A DNA stretch of 15,092 nt from Desulfurococcales archaeon (GTDB taxonomy: Archaea; Thermoproteota; Thermoprotei_A; Sulfolobales; Desulfurococcaceae), in assembly GCA_026985375.1 (NCBI GenBank), contig JALSQP010000053.1, positions 1 to 15,092 on the forward strand, in the 5' to 3' direction. The position numbers and the translations under genes are program-made. Below, in pieces: positions 8,200 to 15,092 of this stretch. Numbering within the stretch: the stretch's first letter is position 1; each line of letters starts with the position of its first letter. Below the pieces are notes generated by a model that was not told the origin of the DNA, ran no database searches, and was given only the letters and a program-made list of their open reading frames with translations.

Positions 8200-8217
8200 T
8201 TCATTTATTTTATTATT
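8200..8217 (+). terminator. T-rich terminator after the importer operon
   Basis: TTCATTTATTTTATTATT begins about 30 bases after the stop of the last ATPase gene and has no hairpin. T-rich tracts in this position commonly end archaeal transcripts. The boundary is approximate. Confidence 0.3.
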
Positions 8218-8295
8218 AAATTAAAATTAATTAGTTACACTGTATTTTTAACTTAAACAATATTTACTGCTATCATAAAAGCTTCACGGATTTAC

Positions 8296-8317
8296 AGGAA
8301 TTCTTATATAGATTCCT
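8296..8317 (+). promoter_or_regulatory. TATA box framed by a 6-base inverted repeat
   Basis: TTATATAG at 8304-8311 is a good TATA box placed to start transcription near 8333, almost at the ATG at 8342. It is flanked by AGGAAT (8296-8301) and ATTCCT (8312-8317), which are exact reverse complements 10 bases apart. A regulator bound there would block TBP. The inverted repeat is short enough to be chance. Confidence 0.45.
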
Positions 8318-8341
8318 TGAAAAAAATAACTGTGAGATGAA

Positions 8342-9187
8342 ATGGGGTATATAGGAAAGCTTCTCTCAATAATACCTGTGATATTAATTCTTCTCATCGG
8401 TGCAACCATATCTCTTAGCGGGTCAGGACTCTATGTACTGGGAACTGACGGAAACGTTCCTAGTGAAGAATCCACATATGTTGATGACCTAGTTAACTGG
8501 ATAAGTAATGCTGCAAATTATGGCTCCCATCATCCCGGCATAATATACTCTGATCCGAGCGCAGTCAAAGACTCGATAATGGATGCCGCATCTCCGCCAG
8601 AGGATCCAGCTATCGTATTTTTTGTCGGGCACGGCGAGTTCGGAGCAGTTGCTCTCCATAGGGTTTACCTCATAATAGATAATAATAACAACATAGTAAG
8701 TGATAACTCAACATACTCTGCTACCGTAGCAAGGAGGGTTCATTTTGTTTTTCTTCACTCCTGCTTCCTAGGTGCGGAAATAGGCGGGTTCTTCACGATC
8801 CCATCAATAACGGGTCCTATACCATATCATTATGGAATGCCGCAGGCCTGGCTTCACACAACAATAATTTCTCCTAATGGATACGAAAACCCGGATCACA
8901 CCGGTTACGTATTCATTGGATGGAAAGGGCCAGCACCCTTCTTATCAGCCGATATTCTGGGAGCCAACGATACTATGTATAGGTTCATCGGTAATTTCTT
9001 CGACAAGTTATTCGGATACTATACATTACCGGCCAGTAGCGTGAACCAGGCGCTGGACTATGCATCACATGCGGTATTTGGAGAATACACTAGATTCGAT
9101 GAGACGCCACTATATAGTGGTTTCAGCCTGGACGGGATGGATACATCTATGATCGTATATGGTGATGGAAGCTATGATAACTGGTAG
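8342..9187 (+). CDS. Exported clan CD (caspase/legumain-type) cysteine peptidase, predicted
   Basis: A 281-residue protein with a hydrophobic export segment at about 5-25 and no C-terminal anchor, so it is secreted or held by its N-terminus. A hydrophobic strand ends in VGHGEFG (catalytic His97 proposed). A second strand, VHFVFLHSCFLG, ends in Ser-Cys (catalytic Cys141 proposed). This hydrophobic-HG then hydrophobic-xC arrangement, 44 residues apart, is the hallmark of clan CD peptidases such as caspases, legumains and gingipains. The later GYVFIGWKGPAPF and an Ala-rich helix around 233-245 also resemble the end of that fold. The closest subfamily and cleavage specificity cannot be told. The leader is very short. 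The gene's end overlaps the start of the next gene, implying linked expression. It could supply peptides to the adjacent importer or process surface proteins. Confidence 0.7.
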   Translation: MGYIGKLLSIIPVILILLIGATISLSGSGLYVLGTDGNVPSEESTYVDDLVNWISNAANYGSHHPGIIYSDPSAVKDSIMDAASPPEDPAIVFFVGHGEFGAVALHRVYLIIDNNNNIVSDNSTYSATVARRVHFVFLHSCFLGAEIGGFFTIPSITGPIPYHYGMPQAWLHTTIISPNGYENPDHTGYVFIGWKGPAPFLSADILGANDTMYRFIGNFFDKLFGYYTLPASSVNQALDYASHAVFGEYTRFDETPLYSGFSLDGMDTSMIVYGDGSYDNW

Positions 9188-10406
9188 AACTGCGATAATA
9201 TTGTTTGTCATAGCTTTACTAATTATCAGTATACCGGCCTCCCCCCTAGTACTCAGCATTACTGGGGAGGATTACGGGATAAGTGAGAAAGCCTTGACAG
9301 AGCAAGTACGCGACATAATTCTCGATATATTCAAGATCAATATAACAAACTATAGGCTTGAAAGCATCGAGCTACAGGACATATACGGTGGAGGCAAGTA
9401 CTCCGAAGAAATATATATGGTTGTTTTCAAGAACAATGAAAACTACGCTATAAAGACCGAGGCAGACGTGGTGGCCGGCCGAGTAATTGGCGTTGTAATG
9501 TATAGTCTTCCTGCCCCAACAGATGTTATTAAAAACATAAATATACGTCTCAAACTTATAAATGACAAATCATATATGGATGGGAAAGCTCTGAGGATGC
9601 TCTTAAATGATCTCGCAAGGAGCATCCGTAGGCTATATGGGGGCTTGGCCAAGCCCATCACTGAAGCACTTGTTAAGGCGAGTTCTAGGATACCGGATGC
9701 TCTTATGATCACAAAGGGGTGGAACGGGTATACATATCGAATCAATATAACAAGCGAATACTCATTAGTAATACAGGCCTTCTACATGAACGGCGCTAAT
9801 ACACCCCTAGGATTCTCATTATCTATCTGGAAAAGTCTCGCACTTCCGTTCAAGACCAAGGTTAAACGGGGAGTCCTCAACGTGGATTATGATGTGGCCA
9901 GTAACAAGACCTATGCTTACAGGTTTGAGATACAGCCTTTCTTCGCGGATGCATATGTAGTTGTCCCAGAGAAAATTAAACATATAAGCCTCGACAGGGT
10001 CATAGAGACTGTTGATCAGGCACTCAATAATTATCTTCATGACAAAGGAATAACGGGCTATACTATAGAATCAATCAAGCCTAAATGGATAACCTATAGT
10101 CAGCGAATGGATAAAGGCCACCTGGTTATCATCCCTGGTAATAGATTAACGCTGGAAGCCAAGGTAAGAATAGGGCATGAAACAAAATATTATCTAATTT
10201 ACCTAGACCTAGACTCTATGAAGGCGACCATAAAAGAAAACTACTATTATGGAAGAACTCTCCAATACACAAACTCTGATAATGAGAAAGAAACACCTGG
10301 TTCACTACTAGGCCTCGGAACAACTGCGGCGATCATTATATCCATAGCGCTTCTGTTGATAATATTGTTTTACACTAAGAATATGATGAAAGGGAGATCC
10401 CAATAA
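9174..10406 (+). CDS. Membrane-anchored ectodomain protein with two PepSY/YcdB-like repeats
   Basis: A 410-residue type I membrane protein with a signal peptide at about 5-25, a long external part, a membrane helix at about 382-400 and a short basic tail. Residues 36-112 and 270-355 share one plan: a helix, then a short motif (ITNYRLESIEL; ITGYTIESIKP), a beta sheet, and an ending like YLIYLDLDSMKATI. This matches the general pattern of PepSY/YcdB-like domains, which occur in protease propeptides and inhibitors. The assignment is by eye and tentative. The ATG at 9174 is chosen from several (9159, 9165, 9174) because GGTGA sits 7 bases before it and it gives a clean signal peptide. It overlaps the peptidase gene by 14 bases, so translation is probably coupled and the product may control or retain the peptidase. 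Confidence 0.75.
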   Translation: MITGRTAIILFVIALLIISIPASPLVLSITGEDYGISEKALTEQVRDIILDIFKINITNYRLESIELQDIYGGGKYSEEIYMVVFKNNENYAIKTEADVVAGRVIGVVMYSLPAPTDVIKNINIRLKLINDKSYMDGKALRMLLNDLARSIRRLYGGLAKPITEALVKASSRIPDALMITKGWNGYTYRINITSEYSLVIQAFYMNGANTPLGFSLSIWKSLALPFKTKVKRGVLNVDYDVASNKTYAYRFEIQPFFADAYVVVPEKIKHISLDRVIETVDQALNNYLHDKGITGYTIESIKPKWITYSQRMDKGHLVIIPGNRLTLEAKVRIGHETKYYLIYLDLDSMKATIKENYYYGRTLQYTNSDNEKETPGSLLGLGTTAAIIISIALLLIILFYTKNMMKGRSQ

Positions 10407-10433
10407 TACAGAGTATAATTGATACTAGTAAAA

Positions 10434-10447
10434 TTTTTTCACCTTTC
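10434..10447 (+). terminator. T-rich tract after the first PepSY-like gene
   Basis: TTTTTTCACCTTTC follows the stop by about 28 bases and precedes a new TATA box, consistent with a transcript end between the two paralogous genes. Confidence 0.35.
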
Positions 10448-10488
10448 TGCCGACTTCTAAATGATTGGGGTGTCTTCCATGATAATTG

Positions 10489-10500
10489 TTTTATAAATTT
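10489..10500 (+). promoter_or_regulatory. TATA box of the second PepSY-like gene
   Basis: TTTTATAAATTT is a strong TATA box. Transcription is expected near 10521, which makes the in-frame TTG at 10520 an unlikely translation start. A short inverted repeat, TTTATT (10508-10513) and AATAAA (10523-10528), spans the predicted start point. Confidence 0.5.
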
Positions 10501-10576
10501 TATCTAGTTTATTTCATATTTGAATAAATATAGATTAAAAAGGATAGGTTTATGGTGTAGGGGTGATGTTGACATA

Positions 10577-11788
10577 TTGATTAGGTATGCTGAGACACTC
10601 ATGCGTTGTATTGCTGTAACAGCCTTTATTCTTGTTATTATCTTCCCAGCTACACTGCAGGCATCTGCACCATTAGTGTCATCGAAGGAGAAAACTATTA
10701 TTGGAGAAGCCGAGAATATACTCTCGAAGATATTCTCAATAAATACGACAAGATATAGTTTGGTGAAAATCTATTTTGCTGGTGGAAGCGAGTATTATGG
10801 CGCAACAATTAAAAACTACCTTATAATATACAGGGGTATAAATAATCAGTCGCTTATCTTGGATACCTATACTTTGCATGGATACATCGTACGTCTCATG
10901 ATCATTGGATCCCCCTTATTCTATGGCTGTATAGAAGGAGCCCAGCCGAAAATAAAGACAAGGGCTGGCGGCATTGTCCTAGACACTAGTATCTTGAAGG
11001 ATATTCTAAACAATACGATCGGATTACTACACGGTATCTATGGATGCCTCGCCAACTCTACGCAACATGTTCTGAGAATCACGCTCCATGAGATCACTTC
11101 ATCCCAGATAGTATTGTCTGGTAAAACGGGCTATAGATACATGATTATTCTGCCAGGAAACTATATCTTCGAAGTTAGCGGTGATCAGCTTGAACTCTCA
11201 ATATCGCTTATCAAGCAGCTGAGCCTGCCTCTCGGCATAATTTACCGAGAAAGAGTGCTGTACATTCACTTCTACATTGTGAATGGAAAACTCTGTGGCG
11301 ACATATTCTCCTACAACCCGCTTCTCCCCGGGGCTAGGGTTTTTATCCCCGAGAAACTATGGAAGGTAAGCGTCAATGCTGTCATCAAAAGAGCTGGGGA
11401 GATACTTGAAAAATACCTGGCAAGAAACGGTATTAAGAACTATAGTATAATATCGGTAAAACCCGAACAGATAGGTATTAAAGAGTATGTCGAGAACTGG
11501 AGCCTGACAATAGTTCCCAGCACCGACCTTGTTCTAACCGCATCCGTCAAAACAGGATCCGGGATAAGACACTATCTCGTCTACCTAAACCTCGACACGA
11601 TGGACGGGCTCGTAAAGGGCGAGTATATCAATATTGTACATGAAGGTGAGAACATGGCCGCAGTACCTGAGTCCAACACTGTGAGCCCTTGGAGCCAAGG
11701 CGCCCTAACATTGTTGATCGCCTTGATAGCAACAGGGGCTATAATGGGCCTCTGCCTGTACAGCTTGAAGAGAGTACAGAAGAAATAG
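10577..11788 (+). CDS. Diverged paralogue: membrane-anchored protein with two PepSY/YcdB-like repeats
   Basis: A 403-residue protein with the same plan as its upstream neighbour: signal peptide (about 8-30), repeat 1 (about 36-110), a middle region, repeat 2 (about 264-350), and a C-terminal helix (about 375-396) with a basic tail. Matching motifs include NTTRYSLVKIYF against NITNYRLESIEL, VFIPEKLWKVS against VVVPEKIKHIS, and HYLVYLNLDTMDGLVKGEY against YYLIYLDLDSMKATIKENY. It arose by gene duplication and then diverged widely. It has extra cysteines (C118, C157, C240) that the neighbour lacks. The start is uncertain: TTG 10577 has GGGGTGA 10 bases upstream, ATG 10601 also gives a full signal peptide but no ribosome site, and TTG 10520 falls at the predicted transcript start. 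It has its own promoter, so its expression need not follow that of the peptidase. Confidence 0.75.
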   Translation: MIRYAETLMRCIAVTAFILVIIFPATLQASAPLVSSKEKTIIGEAENILSKIFSINTTRYSLVKIYFAGGSEYYGATIKNYLIIYRGINNQSLILDTYTLHGYIVRLMIIGSPLFYGCIEGAQPKIKTRAGGIVLDTSILKDILNNTIGLLHGIYGCLANSTQHVLRITLHEITSSQIVLSGKTGYRYMIILPGNYIFEVSGDQLELSISLIKQLSLPLGIIYRERVLYIHFYIVNGKLCGDIFSYNPLLPGARVFIPEKLWKVSVNAVIKRAGEILEKYLARNGIKNYSIISVKPEQIGIKEYVENWSLTIVPSTDLVLTASVKTGSGIRHYLVYLNLDTMDGLVKGEYINIVHEGENMAAVPESNTVSPWSQGALTLLIALIATGAIMGLCLYSLKRVQKK

Positions 11789-12292
11789 TTTTCATCAAAT
11801 TCTAATATGAAGTATTCTATAGCGTATAGTGATCAATACGAATATACCAGGAAATTGCTCGGGAAAATATATAGAGTTAATAAGTAATCTCTAAGCACTA
11901 TTCTCCACGGTCTGAAATTATGGTTGTCTGGATATGGTTCAACTGTATCCTGTACTATTTGATAGGGCTACAAACGTTATTCAAGCATAATCAATCGAGA
12001 TCAGGTGTTGCATAAAGGCTATGCGTGCCCTATTCTGGCCAGTGTAGGTGAACACGTATCAAGAAATACTGATAAATAATTATAGAAAAATTCTTGAGGA
12101 AGAATATTACTATATATCAAGGAGATATTCATCTTTATAGCTTGATCACCCACTGTAGTGGCTGTAGATGCCTCCCCTACTAGTATGGATTATGACGATC
12201 TCATATTGTGCAACATATTATTACATTATATATTATATTAAGGTAATATTACATGCCGGGTTTCCCTCGTGCTTGTCTAGATTATACAGTGT
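11789..12292. other. Intergenic region between convergent genes, no gene recognised
   Basis: About 500 bases separate the ends of two converging genes. I find no RNA gene, array or mobile element. A plus-strand frame of 36 codons is open at 11969-12079 (includes HKGYACPILASVGEH) but has no placed start or ribosome site. The opposite strand of the same stretch is nearly as open. CCACT-GT-AGTGG near 12150 is a tiny hairpin-like repeat of unclear meaning. Confidence 0.5.
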
Positions 12293-13822
12293 TCATCTTA
12301 CACCATAATATCTTGCTATTAGGGCAACTATTACCATTATTATCGATAAACCCGTCGTTAAGGTTATTAGTGTGACCAGTTGTAGGTGTGGGAGAGCAGG
12401 TTCTTTAGTGTTGCTTGATGTTCCTGAAACGTGTTGCAGAGCAGTGGTTGCAGTGGTTGTAGTGTGGTGCGTGATCATTGGAGATGTTTGGTTGAGTCCG
12501 CCGCGTCCTATCGTTCTAGATATCGTGGCTGAAGCGGTGGTCTGGGAAGGCATTGGCTTTATGCAGTAAAGGTAGAAGTCACGGCTTGCTTGTAGGATCT
12601 CTAGCATTCCATCGCCGTCTATATCCGCGATGCTTGGAGGCCTCATAAGCGGGCCCTTTGTCTCTAGGAAGTACTCGGGCCCTTTCTTGTAGTTGATTAT
12701 TACTAGTCGCCCGTCATAGCCCGGAACTATTATCTCTGGTATTCCATCCCCATCAACGTCCGCATAAATAGGAGTTGCATAGCCTTTCGTGTATGGGAAG
12801 CTATATATTTGTGTGCCGTTAATGCTGTAGACGTACAACCCCTGACTACTCGTCACGGCTACGTCCGGTATATGGTCTCCATTGAAGTCGCCGATCGCCG
12901 GGCTCATTGATATATATCCCGGTACATCGATCTGGCTAATTATTTTTAGGCTTGGCAACAAGAATATAACTACTTGATGCAATGTTGTTGCTACTGCCAG
13001 TTTTTCTCCACGATAATCTACTACAGGTATTCCTCCGTGGATTTGATCACCTATTTCGTTGTGAGAGACTATTTTGCCTGTGTATGGGTCTATTAACGCT
13101 ATGTATCCTCTAGTTTCTCCTATTTCCTGTTCGGATAAGGCTGTTCCAATCAATATATATGGCTTATCATGTATCTTAACAATGGAGGGAGAGTAAATTA
13201 TGCAATTACCTATCCTTATCTTCCTAATTATCGGCTTGTTATCTTTAATGGTGATTATATAGAGATTACCGTCCCAGCTCCCGATCACTATATCATCGTG
13301 CCTTGAATAGATAGGATATAGTGCCGGGGAAGTTATACTAAAATCCCCGTGTATTCTATATTCTAGCTTCCCAGTAGCCGCATCGAGGATCCATAGATCC
13401 CCTGGCCCACTCCCTACAACCACATCGATCTGCCCGTCACCATTAATATCGCCCAAGGCTGGTGTATCCATTCCACCACCCGTATTATATGACCATACTA
13501 GTTCGCCTCTACTATTAACTACATATAAATGTCCGTCACAGCTTGAGAAATAAATCAGCGTCTTCCCATTTATCTTGGCTATGGCTGGCTGGCTCGCGAT
13601 ACAGAGTTTTGCCTCGAATTTCCACGCGACTTTGAACCTAGTTGCCCTGATTACAGAGTGTCCGGGAAAAGTACCGTTGTGTTGCGGAGTATACATGTAC
13701 ATAGGCCATAGAATTCTTGTTTTATCCGGGTTCTCCGCGGGTTCAGCTATACCTGGCTGAATATAAGGGGAAATTAGGGCGACTAACAGTATTATAAATG
13801 CTATAATCTTTATTATATGCAA
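12293..13822 (-). CDS. Cell-surface FG-GAP/VCBS beta-propeller protein with C-terminal anchor
   Basis: A 509-residue exported protein with a signal peptide at about 4-26 and a repeat domain at about 60-422. A Ser/Thr-rich stalk follows at about 425-475, then a membrane helix at 483-503 and a short tail. The repeat domain holds four clear calcium-type loops: GDINGDGQID (124-133), GDFNGDHIPD (311-320), ADVDGDGIPE (354-363) and ADIDGDGMLE (399-408). Between them are blades of the form DGxLYV, with PQQ-propeller flavour such as GELVWSYNTGG. Such propellers usually bind proteins, glycans or calcium rather than catalyse. The start codon is TTG, supported by AGGTG 7 bases upstream and by the signal peptide directly after it. 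The gene is divergent from the exporter ATPase. Its ligand is unknown. The stalk is probably glycosylated (inference). Confidence 0.88.
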   Translation of the reverse strand: MHIIKIIAFIILLVALISPYIQPGIAEPAENPDKTRILWPMYMYTPQHNGTFPGHSVIRATRFKVAWKFEAKLCIASQPAIAKINGKTLIYFSSCDGHLYVVNSRGELVWSYNTGGGMDTPALGDINGDGQIDVVVGSGPGDLWILDAATGKLEYRIHGDFSITSPALYPIYSRHDDIVIGSWDGNLYIITIKDNKPIIRKIRIGNCIIYSPSIVKIHDKPYILIGTALSEQEIGETRGYIALIDPYTGKIVSHNEIGDQIHGGIPVVDYRGEKLAVATTLHQVVIFLLPSLKIISQIDVPGYISMSPAIGDFNGDHIPDVAVTSSQGLYVYSINGTQIYSFPYTKGYATPIYADVDGDGIPEIIVPGYDGRLVIINYKKGPEYFLETKGPLMRPPSIADIDGDGMLEILQASRDFYLYCIKPMPSQTTASATISRTIGRGGLNQTSPMITHHTTTTATTALQHVSGTSSNTKEPALPHLQLVTLITLTTGLSIIMVIVALIARYYGVR

Positions 13823-13859
13823 TAATCTACACCTTTACGTTTAATTAATAGCGGCTCGG

Positions 13860-13870
13860 TATAGTATATG
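13860..13870. promoter_or_regulatory. Palindromic TATA-like element in a divergent promoter
   Basis: TATAGTATATG lies in the 93-base gap between the beta-propeller gene (minus) and the exporter ATPase gene (plus). On the minus strand it reads CATATACTATA and would start transcription near 13838, just before the AGGTG ribosome site. On the plus strand it would start near 13891, about 25 bases before the ATG. GATTAAAC at 13881-13888 is another possible plus-strand box. One element serving both directions would link the two genes. Confidence 0.4.
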
Positions 13871-13915
13871 TGATTATCTAGATTAAACACTTATCTGTTT
13901 CGAAGGCGTCACAAT

Positions 13916-14857
13916 ATGAGCCCTGCTATATTGGCCGTGGAGGATATTTGTAAATCTTTTGGGAGGACAACCGCTTTACGAGATCTTTCCTTTGCTATAG
14001 GTAACGGAGAGATCCTCGCGCTCTTAGGCCCAAATGGGGCTGGTAAAACAACAACGATAAGAATCATTGGCGGCGTTCTGCGTCCTGATAGTGGTAGAGT
14101 CCTTATTAATGGAAAAGATATGACAGATAAGGTATCGCTGAGGAAGAAAGTTATGGGTATTATGACCGAAGAGCCGACATTATTTCCCGACATCCCCGTT
14201 GAAAGTTCATTAAATATTCTGTGCAGACTATACAGCATTGATAAAAATGCTTGTAATGACCGAATAAGAGAATTATCAGATTATTTTAACGTCACATCAT
14301 TTCTCCAACGGAAATACGCGAAATTATCGATGGGTTTAAAGAGAATATTTGACTATGTATCGTCCATAATTCATGACCCAGAGATCATATTGTTGGATGA
14401 ACCCTTCAACGCAATCGACGTTGAGAGGAAGCATTTGATCAAAATGAATATCATGAAGCTCTCGAAAGAAGGTAAAGCAATAATTATAACTTCACACAAT
14501 ATTCCAGAAACAATGGATCTCTCTAACAAAGTCGTGATTTTGAAGAATGGAGAAAAGATCTTGGAGACTACTCCATCGGAGCTGATGACGACGTATCCCA
14601 TAGAAGAGGAAATTATAATTTCGACGAGGAAGCCTATAGATCCCGGTGCTAGAACCGAACTAGATAGGCGAGGCTTTAGGGTCGTAGGCCGTCACGTAGT
14701 AATAGCTTACTACAGAAGATCCACCGATCTACCCATAGTTCTTAGGCTAGTTGAGGAGATATTATCTAAAAGCGGGAATGCTATCGAATCGATCAGGATG
14801 GCCGGGACTCCTTGGGACAAGATCTTTATTCAGATCTACAGGAAGCCGGTGAAATGA
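13916..14857 (+). CDS. ABC exporter ATPase, ABC-2 type
   Basis: Cytoplasmic ATPase of 313 residues, with a nucleotide-binding domain at about 5-220 and a C-terminal domain of about 90 residues common in ABC-2 exporter ATPases. Walker A is GPNGAGKTT at 38-46, Walker B is IILLDEP at 157-163 and the switch histidine is H194. The signature reads LSMGL at 137-141 instead of LSGGQ, and the D-loop is NAID. The Q-loop region reads MTEEPTLFP, so the usual glutamine appears to be replaced by Glu or Thr; acidic residues here also occur in other archaeal members. It ends at the start of the permease gene and should power export of a lipid, glycan, peptide or drug. The substrate is not indicated. The ribosome site before the ATG is weak (AAGGCG), in line with a short leader. 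Confidence 0.9.
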   Translation: MSPAILAVEDICKSFGRTTALRDLSFAIGNGEILALLGPNGAGKTTTIRIIGGVLRPDSGRVLINGKDMTDKVSLRKKVMGIMTEEPTLFPDIPVESSLNILCRLYSIDKNACNDRIRELSDYFNVTSFLQRKYAKLSMGLKRIFDYVSSIIHDPEIILLDEPFNAIDVERKHLIKMNIMKLSKEGKAIIITSHNIPETMDLSNKVVILKNGEKILETTPSELMTTYPIEEEIIISTRKPIDPGARTELDRRGFRVVGRHVVIAYYRRSTDLPIVLRLVEEILSKSGNAIESIRMAGTPWDKIFIQIYRKPVK

Positions 14858-14859
14858 AG

Positions 14860-15092
14860 ATGGGCTTCTTAAGAGACACCATAATTATTCTACGCAAGGA
14901 TCTTAAACAATACTATTTGAAGCCCCCAACCCTGAGCTGGGGCTTCATAACACCCATAGCGATTGTTGCAATGCTAGTGTTAGCTGCTTCTTATAATTGG
15001 AGAATAATATCTGGTGTTATTGCATTAGCTATGATGTGGTCCTCAACGACAATGAGCCAGGTCGCTATGGGTATTGAGCGGAAAGCCAGGAG
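14860..15092 (+). CDS. ABC-2 type exporter permease, N-terminal part, cut by window edge
   Basis: 77 codons are visible, with no stop before the window end. The protein starts MGFLRDTIIILRKDLKQYYL, a short amphipathic segment typical of ABC-2 permeases. A membrane helix at about 30-46 and another at about 50-65 follow. ATG 14860 is preferred because GGTGA ends 7 bases before it. ATG 14854 overlaps the ATPase stop as ATGA but leaves almost no spacer. The ribosome site lies inside the ATPase gene, so the two genes are translated from one transcript and form one exporter. Confidence 0.8.
   Translation, partial: MGFLRDTIIILRKDLKQYYLKPPTLSWGFITPIAIVAMLVLAASYNWRIISGVIALAMMWSSTTMSQVAMGIERKAR

Noticed and set aside
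10520..10576. TTG at 10520 as start of the second PepSY-like gene.
   Set aside because: It coincides with the predicted transcription start and has no ribosome site; GGGGTGA lies downstream of it.
11969..12079. A 36-codon plus-strand open frame containing HKGYACPILASVGEH, possibly a gene remnant.
   Set aside because: There is no start with a ribosome site, and the opposite strand of the same stretch is nearly as open, so coding cannot be told from chance.
12140..12165. CCACT-GT-AGTGG hairpin-like repeat as a possible RNA or regulator site.
   Set aside because: A five-base stem with a two-base loop is too small to form a stable hairpin, and no C/D box or tRNA features surround it.

Overview
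The window looks like a thermophilic archaeon of the Thermoproteota (Crenarchaeota), most likely Desulfurococcales-like. This is inferred from several traits seen directly. Translation starts follow GGTG/GGTGA-type ribosome binding sites, and TTG serves as a start. TATA boxes lie about 40-60 bases before starts, and pyrimidine-rich tracts follow stops. Codon use favours AGG, AGA and ATA, and the aspartate symporter closely resembles the archaeal GltPh/GltTk proteins. I cannot name the species.

Left edge to about 2.47 kb: the minus strand carries the 5' part of an unrecognised gene cut by the window edge (1-121) and a complete sodium-coupled aspartate/dicarboxylate symporter (269-1534). A gap of about 940 bases follows. 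It holds no confident gene, only short reading frames that may be remnants, and it ends in a promoter region with a perfect 10-base inverted repeat that looks like an operator.

2.47-8.17 kb: a complete five-gene ABC importer of the oligopeptide/dipeptide (Opp/Dpp) class on the plus strand. It consists of a membrane-anchored family-5 binding protein, two permeases and two ATPases. The last four genes are 12-22 bases apart with strong ribosome sites. The binding-protein gene is set apart by 132 bases that contain a pyrimidine tract and a second possible TATA box. In archaea this class imports peptides or oligosaccharides, and the sequence does not decide which.

8.34-13.82 kb: four genes for exported proteins, richer in A+T by eye than the importer. 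The first is a small protein with the His-Gly and Ser-Cys signatures of a clan CD (caspase/legumain/gingipain-type) cysteine peptidase. Its end overlaps the start of a membrane-anchored protein containing two PepSY/YcdB-like repeats. A diverged paralogue of that protein follows with its own promoter. On the opposite strand is a TTG-started, C-terminally anchored FG-GAP/VCBS beta-propeller protein. PepSY-type domains are known from protease propeptides and inhibitors, so the peptidase and its partner could form a surface protease/regulator pair. The neighbouring importer could take up the released peptides. This functional link is inference.

13.9 kb to right edge: an ABC-2 type exporter ATPase with an atypical signature motif, followed by the start of its permease (14860-15092, cut by the window edge). 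It is transcribed divergently from the beta-propeller gene, with a palindromic TATA-like element between them.
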